Positions 19,599 through 28,682 of a stretch of DNA of 64,000 nucleotides are shown piece after piece. The position numbers and the translations under genes were made by a program. The DNA is from Nocardiopsis algeriensis (GTDB taxonomy: Bacteria > Actinomycetota > Actinomycetes > Streptosporangiales > Streptosporangiaceae). The stretch covers positions 335,893 to 399,892 of the forward strand of contig NZ_JACHJO010000002.1 in NCBI RefSeq assembly GCF_014203695.1. Reading direction: 5' to 3'. The notes below the pieces were generated by a model, which was not told the origin of the DNA, did no database searches, and saw only the letters and a program-made list of their open reading frames with translations. The number at the start of each line of letters is the position of its first letter. The first letter of the stretch is position 1.

Positions 19599-19829
19599 GT
19601 GTAATGACCACAGAGGTGAGGAACAGCCCGGCAGTGGCTTGACAACAAGAGAGGGCCTCCGACATAGGTGTGGATTGCTTGGATCAACACCTGAAGAAGG
19701 TCAGGAGGCCCTCGATGGCCCACGCTACCCACGCCAACGCCCGCCTCGCAAGGGAATACCTGGCCGACCGTTCGCCGGAGGATCGGCTCCGCCGACACGG
19801 CGAGAGCGTTCACACAACACGGTTCTAGG
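19594..19829 (+). mobile_element. IS481-like remnant with TCTAGG target duplication
   Basis: A 224-bp insert is flanked by identical hexamers TCTAGG (19594-19599, 19824-19829). Bordetella IS481 duplicates six bases at NCTAGN, and the insert contains a short reading frame starting MAHATHANARL, like the start of IS481-group transposases. A hairpin GAGGGCCTCC / GGAGGCCCTC (19651-19660, 19704-19713) with an inner AGGTGT / ACACCT stem precedes that ATG. The right 60 bp match the mini-element at 14371. Both flanking genes keep a TAG stop from the duplicated CTAG. The central and catalytic parts are missing, so it cannot move on its own. Confidence 0.65.
19715..19828 (+). pseudogene. transposase N-terminal fragment
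   Basis: 37 codons from ATG to a TAG that belongs to the right-hand CTAG. Only the first 15 or so residues (MAHATHANARLAREY) resemble an IS481-type transposase start; the rest runs into the right-end repeat. No helix-turn-helix or DDE region remains. Confidence 0.55.
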
Positions 19830-22026
19830 GCGCGGCGGACACGGGTGCGGGCGCCTTGCCCCGGACCACGAGGTCGGTCCACAGCGAGCGCACCCGCCCC
19901 AGCCCGTAGGCCTTGGTCACCTCTTCCCTGGCCCTCTCGGCCTCCGCGGCGAAGTGGCCCCCGCTCACAACGGCGTGGACGGACTCGGCCGCCGCCACCG
20001 CGTCGGCATGGATCCAGTGCGGGTCGTAGATGGTGTCGGCACCCGGCCACGGCAGCAGCACGGGCACCCCGCCGGAGGCGGCGCACTCGGCCGGTGCCAG
20101 GTGGAAGGACTCGTCGTCGCTGGTGGAGAGCACGAACCCCACCCGGCGCAGCCAGGTCGCCACGTCGGGGCCGAAGGGGTCGAACACCACCCCCGCGGCC
20201 AGCGGCTCCTCACGCTGGATCCGCCGGTAGACCCGCTCGAAGTAGGCGCGTTCCTCGGGGCGGTTCCAGATCCACCAGTAGTCCCACGGCTGCTTGGTCT
20301 TGACCGACAGCGTGTAGCGGGGGTCCATGCGCCGCAGCTCGGTCAGCACGTCCAGGCCCCGGTCCAGGCGCTTGCGCGAGGGGGCGATCCCGATCATCCC
20401 CAGCGAGTACTCGGCACCCGGCAGCTTGGGCCGGTCCAGCTGCTCGTCGTCGACCCAGTTGGGCACGACGACGACCTTGTCACCGGGCCAGCCGGTGATC
20501 TCCCGGGTCAGGTCGGCGTAGTGGGGGCTGACGCACACCACCGCGTCGACCTTGTCGATGTCGAGCTTGCGCGGCCACTCCGCGTACAGCTCGAACCGGT
20601 GCAGCCGGACGATCAGCCGCTGGCCGGGGCGCTTCCACTTGGCGTAGAACAGCGCGTTGGGCCCGCACCACTCGCAGATGACCACGTCGGCCCACGCGGC
20701 CAGCTCCCGGGAGCGGTACTGGTCGTGGGTGCTCAGGCCCTCCCACTCGTCCATGCGCACCTCCAGGCCGGGCAGGGAGTCCAGGTACTCGGCCAGGCGG
20801 GTGAAGAACTTCATGTCGTGCCCCGCCACGACGACCTTGAGCGGGCGGCCGGGATCGGCGCCGGCCGGTGCCGGGGGCAGTGCCTCGGCGAGGTAGCCGC
20901 GCAGGCGCTCCGCCGCGCGCTCCAGGGTGTGGTCCGCGGCGGCGGCGCGGCAGCGCTCGGCCGCGTCGGCGTAGACGGCCCGGTCCGCGTAGGCCCGGGC
21001 GACCACCTCGGCGACCGACGCCAGGTCGGTCCCGGCGAAGAGCGGGTAGTCGGCACCGAGCAGGTTCTCGTGCATGGGGGTGCGGTTGAGGACCACGGGC
21101 AGGCCAAGCGCACCCAGCTCCAGCACCTTGGTGGACAGCTCCAGGCTGGAGTCCATGGACGGGTCGCGCCACGACAGTCCGAAGTCGCACTCGGCGGACC
21201 GGCGGAGCGCGTCGGCGCGCGACATGCCGCCAAGCCAGTCCACGTTCGGGGTGTCCTCCAGCGCCCTGCGCATGCGCTTGGACCAGTCGGCGGGCTCGGA
21301 GTGGATCTTGTCGCCGATCATGACGACCTCGGCGTCCACACCCAGGCGTTCGAGCTCGGCGGGCAGCCCGGCCATCTCCAGGGTGTTCCAGCGGGGGGCG
21401 AACTTACCGGTGTAGGCCAGGCGTGTCCGGGCGTGCACCTCCCCGGCGGCGCGCAGCCCCTCGGGGACCACGACAACGGGGGGGAAGAGCACCGACCGAC
21501 CGCAGGCGGCGGGCACCGACGACTCCAGGAAGGCCCTCAGCTCCTCGGTCTGGCAGAGCAGGAACCGGGAGGCCAGGGCGATCTCGGTGAGCTCGGCGAC
21601 GGAGCTGGCGGTGAGCTCGCCGACGCTGTGGGGAAAGTCGGTCAGGTAGGTCCACAGCCGTCCGGACAGCGACTCCTCCTGCGCGACGAGCCCGGCCAGA
21701 CGGCGGCCGCGCACGACCACCAGGTCGAAGGGCCTGCGCTCGTGCCGGGCGGCGATCAGCGCGGCGGCCTGCTCGGGGGTGAGCCCGCGCGGACCCAGGT
21801 CGGACAGGAGCTTGTCCTCGTAGGGGCGGAGCAGGCGGATCCCCGGGGTCCCGGCCAGGGGCGCGGTGAGCCGGTCTGTGCGCACGGGCGCCTTCAGGAG
21901 GAGGGTGACCTCGCATCCGGCGGCGGCCAGGGCCTGTGCCATCGACTGCGCCCAGATCGCGGAACCGTCGATGATGTTGAGGTCCACGTCCCCGTACAGG
22001 AGTGCGCGCGGAGGAGGTGTGCTCAC
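19825..22026 (-). CDS. tandem-domain glycosyltransferase (two GT-B/GT4 modules)
   Basis: 733 residues from GTG 22026 with GAAGGGAAG upstream. Two glycosyltransferase modules are fused. Module one (about 1-385) has ALLYGDVDLNIIDGSAIWAQ, LAYTGKFAPRWN and a GT4 nucleotide-site region STKVLELGALGLPVVLNRTP. Module two (about 390-733) starts LKVVVAGHDMKFFTRLAEYL, has a glycan-site region VVPNWVDDEQLD, SLGMIGIAPSRKRLDRGLDV and a donor site STSDDESFHLAPAECAASGG. The donor glutamates are present in both. It would add two sugars in succession or polymerise. Last gene of a minus-strand run with wecB. Its stop overlaps the CTAG next to the IS remnant. Confidence 0.8.
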   Translation of the reverse strand: MSTPPPRALLYGDVDLNIIDGSAIWAQSMAQALAAAGCEVTLLLKAPVRTDRLTAPLAGTPGIRLLRPYEDKLLSDLGPRGLTPEQAAALIAARHERRPFDLVVVRGRRLAGLVAQEESLSGRLWTYLTDFPHSVGELTASSVAELTEIALASRFLLCQTEELRAFLESSVPAACGRSVLFPPVVVVPEGLRAAGEVHARTRLAYTGKFAPRWNTLEMAGLPAELERLGVDAEVVMIGDKIHSEPADWSKRMRRALEDTPNVDWLGGMSRADALRRSAECDFGLSWRDPSMDSSLELSTKVLELGALGLPVVLNRTPMHENLLGADYPLFAGTDLASVAEVVARAYADRAVYADAAERCRAAAADHTLERAAERLRGYLAEALPPAPAGADPGRPLKVVVAGHDMKFFTRLAEYLDSLPGLEVRMDEWEGLSTHDQYRSRELAAWADVVICEWCGPNALFYAKWKRPGQRLIVRLHRFELYAEWPRKLDIDKVDAVVCVSPHYADLTREITGWPGDKVVVVPNWVDDEQLDRPKLPGAEYSLGMIGIAPSRKRLDRGLDVLTELRRMDPRYTLSVKTKQPWDYWWIWNRPEERAYFERVYRRIQREEPLAAGVVFDPFGPDVATWLRRVGFVLSTSDDESFHLAPAECAASGGVPVLLPWPGADTIYDPHWIHADAVAAAESVHAVVSGGHFAAEAERAREEVTKAYGLGRVRSLWTDLVVRGKAPAPVSAAP

Positions 22027-22084
22027 GTTCTTCCCTTCAGATGCTTGCGGGTGGCCCGTGCGGGGCGGCCGGTGCTGCCCGAGG

Positions 22085-23845
22085 TCAACCGACGGCACCG
22101 GTCGAGGCATCGGCGGCGCCCCGGGCGGAGTCCTCGGCGCCGGAGCCGGTACCGGGGCCGTGGTCCGGCCCCAGGGCCAGGAGTCGGGTGCCCCTGCGGT
22201 TCCACTCCGCGGGGTCCCAGCCCCGCCGCAGCAGTGCTGTGCGGGCCAGCTCGGGGACGACCGAACTGACGAAAACGTACTGCGCCCCGGTCGGGCGGTC
22301 GAAGAAGCCGCGGCTTCCCGGAGCGGCGGCCTGTTCGCCGGGTGCGCCGTCGGAGGCGCCGACGGCGTCGGCGTCGGAGCACTCGGCCGCGCACACCAGG
22401 TCGGCCAGGCGTCCCGGGCCGAGGGGCCCCGTCCACAGGTGGGCCCAGGGCGAGGTGGCGCGTTCGGCCAGCACGGCCCAGCGGTCGGGGCCGAGGCCTC
22501 CCACGCGCACGGCACCGCGGTCGGTGCCCCGGGTGAGCTCCTCGGGGGTGTCGGGGGCGCTGAAGCGGGCCGTGCGCACGGTGACCCCCTCGGCCCGCAG
22601 CCTCTGGAGTCCGGGCAGGCGCGCGGCGGTGTCGGGGACGACGACCTCGGCCGGGCGCAGCAGGGAGGACAGCAGGGACTCGGCGAGCTCGTCGGCCTCG
22701 GCCTCTCCGGCGGGGTCGGCCAGGACCGCCACGGCCCGGCCCCGCAGCGGCAGTTCCGGCCCGGGGGTGCCGGGCGGGAACTCCAGGCCGTCGAGGATCC
22801 CGGCGAGGCGGACCGGGGTGGCCTCCTCCAGGAAGATCTGACGGAGCATGCTCCGCTGTTCGGCGGGGGCGGGGCCGGCCGCGCGCAGGCGCGGCACGGT
22901 GACGGCCAGCCCCTCGGTGTCGGCCACCTCGGCCGGGCCGTGGGTGACGACGCGGGTACCGCAGGCCAGGGCGCGCCGGCGCAGGGGCGCGCTGCGCGGC
23001 CCGGTGGCCGGCACGACCGCGACGTTGGCGGCGCGCAGGGCCTCGGCCAGGTGGGCGGCGTCGGCGTCGACGGCCCCGGCCCCGAGCTCGGTGAGGATGC
23101 CGGGGACGGGCGTCTCGGGGGTGTCGCGGACGAAGACGGCCTCGGGGCCCTCCGCCAGCTCGGCCGCGACCGGGTTGAACAGGTGCAGGGGCACCCCGGC
23201 GTCCCCCTGGTGGATGCGGTCGAAGCCGAGTTCGCGCAGCGCGGGCGGCGCCACCGCGTCGTCGAGCAGGACGGCGGGGACACCGCGGGCCGCGGCCGAC
23301 TCCAGGACCCAGCGCAGGGCCCGGGTGCGGTCGGCCGCGGCGGGGTCGCCGACGTGGGCCCACAGGGAGCCGGGGGACGCCGCGGACGCCGACACCAGGA
23401 CGAGGTCGACGTCCGATCCGTCCATGACGATCTGGGCGTCGTGCGGACGCAGGGGTACGGCGCGGATGTAGGGGTCGACGGCGGCCTGGACCGCCGGGCC
23501 GAGGACGGTGGCGGCGACCAGGAGGTCGGCACCGCCGCCGGCGAGCCCGGAGAGCAGCCGGGACTCCTGGCGCTCGGCCTCGAAGGAGCGGACCGGTTCG
23601 GTGGTGCGGCGGCGCTCGGTGTGGTTCGTGTCGCCGCTGCGCCGCCAGAGCCGGTAGAGGTCTCGTGGGAGCCTGACCAGGGAGCGCCCGCGCTTCTTGG
23701 CCGCGCTGGTGAGCGCACGGCCCACCTGGAGCGAGGTGGAGTCCTCCAGGGCGGCGAGCCGGGCCCGCGCCTCCTGGAGCTGGGCCTCGCGCTCGGCCAG
23801 GGCCTGCCTGAGCTGTTCGGTCTGGCTCTGTTCACGCCGTTTCAC
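22085..23845 (-). CDS. coiled-coil glycosyltransferase-associated protein, unknown function
   Basis: 586 residues, GTG start. Residues 1-40 are a coiled coil (EQLRQALAEREAQLQEARAR) followed by SLQVGRALTSAAKKRGRSLV and LPRDLYRLWRR, a segment often found at the start of actinobacterial surface glycosyltransferases. The remainder is Ala/Val-rich alternating alpha/beta sequence (VDLVLVSASAA, GVPAVLLDDAV, VAVVPATGP) that looks like degenerate GT-B Rossmann units, but I see no convincing donor-site motif. It lies between wecB and the tandem glycosyltransferase and is probably cotranscribed. Could be an inactive scaffold or a divergent enzyme. Confidence 0.6.
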   Translation of the reverse strand: MKRREQSQTEQLRQALAEREAQLQEARARLAALEDSTSLQVGRALTSAAKKRGRSLVRLPRDLYRLWRRSGDTNHTERRRTTEPVRSFEAERQESRLLSGLAGGGADLLVAATVLGPAVQAAVDPYIRAVPLRPHDAQIVMDGSDVDLVLVSASAASPGSLWAHVGDPAAADRTRALRWVLESAAARGVPAVLLDDAVAPPALRELGFDRIHQGDAGVPLHLFNPVAAELAEGPEAVFVRDTPETPVPGILTELGAGAVDADAAHLAEALRAANVAVVPATGPRSAPLRRRALACGTRVVTHGPAEVADTEGLAVTVPRLRAAGPAPAEQRSMLRQIFLEEATPVRLAGILDGLEFPPGTPGPELPLRGRAVAVLADPAGEAEADELAESLLSSLLRPAEVVVPDTAARLPGLQRLRAEGVTVRTARFSAPDTPEELTRGTDRGAVRVGGLGPDRWAVLAERATSPWAHLWTGPLGPGRLADLVCAAECSDADAVGASDGAPGEQAAAPGSRGFFDRPTGAQYVFVSSVVPELARTALLRRGWDPAEWNRRGTRLLALGPDHGPGTGSGAEDSARGAADASTGAVG

Positions 23846-23921
23846 GGTCTGCCACCTCGTGTTCTGGTCGGACGGGCAGGAAGTGCCGGGGCGGAGCGGT
23901 GGACGGGGCGGGCCACGGGGT

Positions 23922-25043
23922 TCACCCCGACCACCGGGTGAGGACCGCGGCGATGCGCTCCCCGGAACGGCCGTCCCACAGCGGCGGCGTGCTGTCGACG
24001 GCCGTGGCGTCCCGGCGTCCGTCCAGCGCCTTGGCGACGGCCTGGGGCAGGTCGGCCTCGGTGACGAGCTGGTTGGTGCCGTGGGTGAGGGTGACGGGCC
24101 GCTCGGTGTTGGGCCGCAGGGTCAGGCAGGGGACGCCGAGAACGGTGGTCTCCTCCTGCACACCGCCGGAGTCGGTGACGACGGCCGCGGCGCCCCGCGT
24201 GAGGGCGACGAAGTCGAGGTAGCCGAGCGGTTCGAGCAGGCGCACGCGCGGGTGGCCGCCGAGCCCTGCGCGGTCGAAGGCGGCCCTGCCCCGCGGGTGT
24301 ACCGGCATGACCACGTCCGCGAGGTCGGCGATCTCGTGCAGTCGTGCGACCAGGCGGGCGACGGTGTCGGGGTCGTCCACGTTCGCGGGCCGGTGCAGGG
24401 TCGCGGCGACGTAGCGCTCGGGCAGGCCGAGGCGGGCGCGCAGGGCGTCGGCGTCGAACCGGTCGAGGTTGGCCAGGAGCGTGTCGATCATGGGGTTGCC
24501 GACCAGGTGCACCCGGTCGGGGGCGATGCCCTCGTTCGCGAGGTGGCCGACGGCCTCCGGGCTGGTGGCGAAGCACAGGTCGCTGAGCTGGTCGGTGACC
24601 CGGCGGTTGATCTCCTCCGGCATGGTGTTGTCGAAGGACCGCAGGCCGGCCTCCACGTGGGCGACCGGGATGCCGAGTTTGGCGGCGACCAGGGCGGCGG
24701 CCACCGTCGAGTTCACGTCGCCGTAGACGACGACCGCGCCGGGCGCGCGTTCGGTGAACTCCTTCTCCAGTCCGACCATGAGGGCGGCGGTCTGGGCGGC
24801 GTGCGAACCCGAGCCCACGCCGAGGTCGACGTCGGGCTCGGGCAGGCCGAGGTCGCGGAAGAAGACCGCCGACATCCGGTCGTCGTAGTGCTGCCCGGTG
24901 TGGACGACCGCCTGATGGGCGCCGCGCCCGCGCAGTGCGGAGACGACGGGCGCGGCCTTGACGAAGTTGGGTCGGGCACCGACGACGTGCACGATCGCGG
25001 TGTCCCGGCTCCCAGGGGGTGCGCTCGCTGCCACGGCTCTCAC
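23922..25043 (-). CDS. wecB: UDP-N-acetylglucosamine 2-epimerase (non-hydrolysing)
   Basis: 373 residues, GTG start with GAAGGA just upstream. Converts UDP-GlcNAc to UDP-ManNAc in the cytoplasm. Signature segments: VVGARPNFVKAAPVV, HTGQHYDDRMS, VYGDVNSTVAAALVAAKL, HVEAGLRSFDNTMPEEINRR, HRPANVDDP, VTDSGGVQEETTVLGVPCLTLR and RPVTLTHGTNQLV. Heads the minus-strand run wecB / coiled-coil protein / tandem glycosyltransferase and is divergent from the GT4 gene that precedes wecC. The product feeds the UDP-ManNAc dehydrogenase encoded at 27099. Confidence 0.94.
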   Translation of the reverse strand: MRAVAASAPPGSRDTAIVHVVGARPNFVKAAPVVSALRGRGAHQAVVHTGQHYDDRMSAVFFRDLGLPEPDVDLGVGSGSHAAQTAALMVGLEKEFTERAPGAVVVYGDVNSTVAAALVAAKLGIPVAHVEAGLRSFDNTMPEEINRRVTDQLSDLCFATSPEAVGHLANEGIAPDRVHLVGNPMIDTLLANLDRFDADALRARLGLPERYVAATLHRPANVDDPDTVARLVARLHEIADLADVVMPVHPRGRAAFDRAGLGGHPRVRLLEPLGYLDFVALTRGAAAVVTDSGGVQEETTVLGVPCLTLRPNTERPVTLTHGTNQLVTEADLPQAVAKALDGRRDATAVDSTPPLWDGRSGERIAAVLTRWSG

Positions 25044-25187
25044 GTTTCCTTCTGCTCGAAATACTGTTCCCGCCCCGGCCGGCGGGACTGCTGCGGCCCC
25101 GGCCGGGGAGCGGTGTTTCCCGGTCGTCCCGTCCGTGTCGCCGTGGCGTCACCCTCCGGCCACGTCTCCGTGGTTGGGTGGCTGACC

Positions 25188-26993
25188 GTGCATGACACCC
25201 AGACTTCCTCAGTCGTCCGTCCCCGTACCCGCTGGGTGCGGGCTGCGACGTTCACCGTGTCGCTGGCCTGGCGGCACCTGCGTTCCGACCCGGCCCGCCT
25301 TCCGCTGCTGGGCCTTCGGCTGATGCCGGGCCCCGTGCGGCGGACCGCGCGCGGGCTGGCTGCCCGGGCGGGCGGAGCGGCCCTCGCCTACTCCCTGTGG
25401 GACCAGGGTCGGCGCGAGGACGCGCGCGGTGCGGTGCTCTCCGCGGCCCGCTCGGCCTCTCCCCGCGGGTTGGGCCGCCTCGTGGCCGCCTGCCTCGCGG
25501 CAGGAGACGCGGAGACCGCCCGCGATCTGGTCGAGCTCCTTCCCCGGGGTCCGGTTCGGGAGGCCGCCGAGCGCCGGGCGGACCTGGCCGCGGGGCGGAT
25601 CGTCCCCGCGTCCTCGGCCGGACCGCCCGACCACCACGGGATCACGTTAACCCGCCGTGCCCGAACACGGCCCGACGACACGGTGAACGCTCGGCGACCG
25701 GAGGCATCCACCGATGAACCACCGCATACGGCGACGGACCGGGCAGCCCCCGGCAAGGGGCTGCGGGTGCTCCACCTGGTCACCAACGCGCTCCCCCACA
25801 CCAATGCCGGCTACACCCAGCGCACCCATCGCATCGCGACCGCCCAGCGTGCGGCGGGGACGGACGTCCACGTGGTCACACGGGTCGGCTATCCGCTGAC
25901 CAAGGGGGTGGCCGATCCCCGCACCCTGGTGCGCCTGGACGGGGTCGCCTACCACCGGCTCCTCCCGTGGACGGCCCCGAGCGGTCCCGAGGCGGAGCTC
26001 GCCGCGGGGCTGGAGATGGCGTCGCGCCTGGTGGAGGCGCTGCGCCCGGACGTGCTGCACGCGGCGAGCAACCACCGCAACGGCCGCCTGGCCCTGGAGC
26101 TGGGACGCCGCTTCGGCCTGCCGGTGGTGTACGAGGCACGGGGTTTCCTGGAGGAGTCGTGGTTGTCGCGGGACCCGTCCCGGAGCCCGGACGACGCCTT
26201 CTACCGCGCCGAGCGCGCAGCCGAGACCGAGTGCATGCTCTCCGCGGACCTGGTGGTGACCCTGGGGGAGGCGATGCGCGCAGACATCGAGGCCCGGGGG
26301 GTGGCGCCCCAGCGGCTCCTGGTGGTGCCCAACGCCGTGGACGAGTCGTTCCTGGAGCCTCTGCCCGCGGGCTCGGCGGTGCGCTCGCGCCTGGGCATCG
26401 GCTCCGACGAGTTCGTGGCGGGCACGACGACGAGCTGCTTCGGCTACGAGGGACTGGACTCGCTGCTCGACGCGGTGGCGCTCATGCGCGAACGCGGGGA
26501 GCGCGCGCACGCGCTGATCGTCGGTGACGGCCCCGAGCTGCCCGCGCTGAGGTCGCGGGCGCGCGGCCTGGGACTGGACGGGATCGCCCATTTCACCGGA
26601 CGGGTCCCCGCCTCGGAGGTGCGGGAGCACCACGCCGCCATGGACGTGTTCACGGTGCCGCGGCGCGACGACAGGGTCTGCCGGCTGGTGACTCCTCTGA
26701 AGCCTGTCGAGGCGATGGCCGGCGGACTTCCTGTTGTCGCCAGTGATCTTCCTGCTCTTCGGGAGATTGTGGAACCAGGAGTGACAGGAGAGTTAATTCC
26801 TCCGGGCAAATCAGCACTTCTAGCCGATGTCCTGACAAAACTCGCTTACAGTCGTGAAATGCGAGAATCCTACGGTCTCGCGGGCCGTGGACGTGTCGGC
26901 GCGGAACGCACTTGGACCGAGGCCTCGTACCGCTATGACCAGGCGTACCGGAGTCTTGTTCGGCAAGTGTCCGAACCAGGCCAAATCCCGTGA
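25188..26993 (+). CDS. GT4 glycosyltransferase with N-terminal helical extension
   Basis: 601 residues from GTG 25188 (start uncertain; other GTGs lie just upstream). Residues 1-150 are Arg/Ala-rich helices with a repeat-like ARDLVELL region, followed by a disordered linker. The GT4 enzyme begins near 190: LRVLHLVTNALPHTNAGYTQRTHRI, VYEARGFLEESW, VVPNAVDESFLEPL, ALIVGDGPELPALR and donor site RDDRVCRLVTPLKPVEAMAGG. Two TTA leucine codons (25647, 26793) are present, rare in such genomes and bldA-dependent in Streptomyces. From about 26690 to the stop the GC content drops clearly and codon use shifts, suggesting recombination. Confidence 0.82.
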   Translation: MHDTQTSSVVRPRTRWVRAATFTVSLAWRHLRSDPARLPLLGLRLMPGPVRRTARGLAARAGGAALAYSLWDQGRREDARGAVLSAARSASPRGLGRLVAACLAAGDAETARDLVELLPRGPVREAAERRADLAAGRIVPASSAGPPDHHGITLTRRARTRPDDTVNARRPEASTDEPPHTATDRAAPGKGLRVLHLVTNALPHTNAGYTQRTHRIATAQRAAGTDVHVVTRVGYPLTKGVADPRTLVRLDGVAYHRLLPWTAPSGPEAELAAGLEMASRLVEALRPDVLHAASNHRNGRLALELGRRFGLPVVYEARGFLEESWLSRDPSRSPDDAFYRAERAAETECMLSADLVVTLGEAMRADIEARGVAPQRLLVVPNAVDESFLEPLPAGSAVRSRLGIGSDEFVAGTTTSCFGYEGLDSLLDAVALMRERGERAHALIVGDGPELPALRSRARGLGLDGIAHFTGRVPASEVREHHAAMDVFTVPRRDDRVCRLVTPLKPVEAMAGGLPVVASDLPALREIVEPGVTGELIPPGKSALLADVLTKLAYSREMRESYGLAGRGRVGAERTWTEASYRYDQAYRSLVRQVSEPGQIP

Positions 26994-27098
26994 ACGAGGG
27001 CTCCTGATGTTTACACTCGACATCCGGCAGTGTGACGTTCTGGCGGTTCCCGATATATCTGCGCCCGTTCACGAAACGAATGCGAGTGTGACAACGAA

Positions 27099-28463
27099 GT
27101 GGATGCCGCAGTCTCCAACCCAGCCCACGCACCCGAGCAGTCCGCCGCAGCGGTCAGCGACCTCGTCGTCATCGGTCTCGGCTACGTCGGCCTGCCTCTG
27201 GCGGCCGAAGCCGTGTCGGCCGGCCTCAAGGTCACCGGCTTCGACGTGAGCGAGCACGTCGTCGCCGGACTCAACGACGGCGTCTCGCACATCGACGACC
27301 TCTCCGACGAGGACGTCGCGACCATGCTGGACAAGGGGTTCAGCGCCACGGCAGATCCGCTCTGCATGTCCACCGCGCGCACCATCGTCATCTGTGTTCC
27401 GACCCCGCTCTCCTCCGAGGGCGGACCGGACCTGGGCGCGGTGACCGCCGCCGCCGGGACGATCTCGCGGAACCTGACCCCGGGCACCCTGGTCGTCCTG
27501 GAGTCCACCACCTACCCGGGCACCACCGAAGAGGTGGTCCGCCCGATCCTGGAGGAATCGGGCCTGGTCGCGGGCGCCGACTTCCACCTGGCCTTCTCCC
27601 CCGAGCGCATCGACCCGGGCAACCCGACCTTCGGCGTCGCCAACACCCCGAAGGTCGTGGGCGGCCTCACGGAGGAGTGCGGGGCGGCCGCGGCGGAGTT
27701 CTACAGCCGCTTCATCGGCACCGTGGTCAGGGCCCGGGGCACGCGCGAGGCCGAGATGGCCAAGCTCCTGGAGAACACCTACCGGCACGTCAACATCGCG
27801 CTGGTGAACGAGATGGCCGTCTTCTGCCAGGAACTCGGCGTCGACCTGTGGGACTCCATCGCGGCGGCGGCCACCAAGCCGTTCGGCTTCCAGGCCTTCT
27901 ACCCGGGCCCCGGCGTGGGCGGGCACTGCATCCCGATCGACCCCAACTACCTGTCGTACAAGGTCAAGACCCTGGGCTACCCGTTCCGGTTCGTCGAGCT
28001 GGCGCAGGAGATCAACAACCGGATGCCCGCCTACGTCATCCAGCGCGCCCAGGAGCTGCTGAACGAGTCGGGCCTGGCCCTGTCGCGCTCCAAGGTGCTG
28101 CTGCTGGGCGTGACCTACAAGGCCGACATCGCCGACCAGCGCGAGTCGCCCGCACGCCCGGTCGCGCGCAAGCTTCTCGCCAAGGGGGCCCAGATCACCT
28201 ACCACGACCCGCACGTGGAGTCGTGGCAGGTCGAGGGCGCGGACGTGCCGCGCTCGGAGATCCTGGAGCAGGCCCTGGCCGAGGCCGACCTGACCATCCT
28301 GCTCACCGACCACAGCGAGTACCGGCCCAAGCTGCTGGAGCGGTACGCGCGCCTGCTGCTGGACACCCGCGGCGTGCTGCGCCGCCCCGAGCCCGACGAG
28401 ACCCCGGACGTCTCCGGCCGGCTGCGCCGGAGCATCGGACGCGAAGGGGTCCAGGTTCTCTGA
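27099..28463 (+). CDS. wecC: UDP-N-acetyl-D-mannosamine dehydrogenase-type nucleotide-sugar dehydrogenase
   Basis: 454 residues from GTG 27099. NAD-dependent four-electron oxidation of a UDP-sugar to its uronate. Rossmann motif LVVIGLGYVGLPLAAEA, PTPL, ESTTYPGTTEEV, SPERIDPGN, ENTYRHVNIALVNE and catalytic Cys in GVGGHCIPIDPNYL. The GGHCIPxDP form is characteristic of the WecC/UDP-ManNAc group rather than UDP-glucose dehydrogenases (see the gene at 43689). With wecB it would give UDP-ManNAcA, a teichuronic-type building block. The upstream 105 bp are AT-richer, with GATATATC at 27051-27058 as a possible -10 region. Confidence 0.9.
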   Translation: MDAAVSNPAHAPEQSAAAVSDLVVIGLGYVGLPLAAEAVSAGLKVTGFDVSEHVVAGLNDGVSHIDDLSDEDVATMLDKGFSATADPLCMSTARTIVICVPTPLSSEGGPDLGAVTAAAGTISRNLTPGTLVVLESTTYPGTTEEVVRPILEESGLVAGADFHLAFSPERIDPGNPTFGVANTPKVVGGLTEECGAAAAEFYSRFIGTVVRARGTREAEMAKLLENTYRHVNIALVNEMAVFCQELGVDLWDSIAAAATKPFGFQAFYPGPGVGGHCIPIDPNYLSYKVKTLGYPFRFVELAQEINNRMPAYVIQRAQELLNESGLALSRSKVLLLGVTYKADIADQRESPARPVARKLLAKGAQITYHDPHVESWQVEGADVPRSEILEQALAEADLTILLTDHSEYRPKLLERYARLLLDTRGVLRRPEPDETPDVSGRLRRSIGREGVQVL

Positions 28464-28477
28464 GGAACCGGTTTCCG

Positions 28478-28507
28478 GGGGCGCACCGCCGGTCGGCGGT
28501 GTGCCCC
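28478..28507 (+). terminator. terminator after wecC-type gene
   Basis: Thirteen-bp stem GGGCGCACCGCC-type / GGCGGTGTGCCC with one G.T pair and a 4-nt loop, followed by a short pyrimidine run. Confidence 0.7.
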
Positions 28508-28682
28508 TCTGCGTTCACCCGCGCCTCGTGGAAGGTTCACCGCATCCCCTTCCTCCGTCCACCGGGCTTTCCGCCTTCTGTTTCCGCTGATGAATACCGT
28601 GTCGTAGTGCCGGTGCCGCCGAGCCAGAGGCGGATCATCTCCATGGAGACGAAACATCCGGTGACCCAGGTAGGTGATGTTG

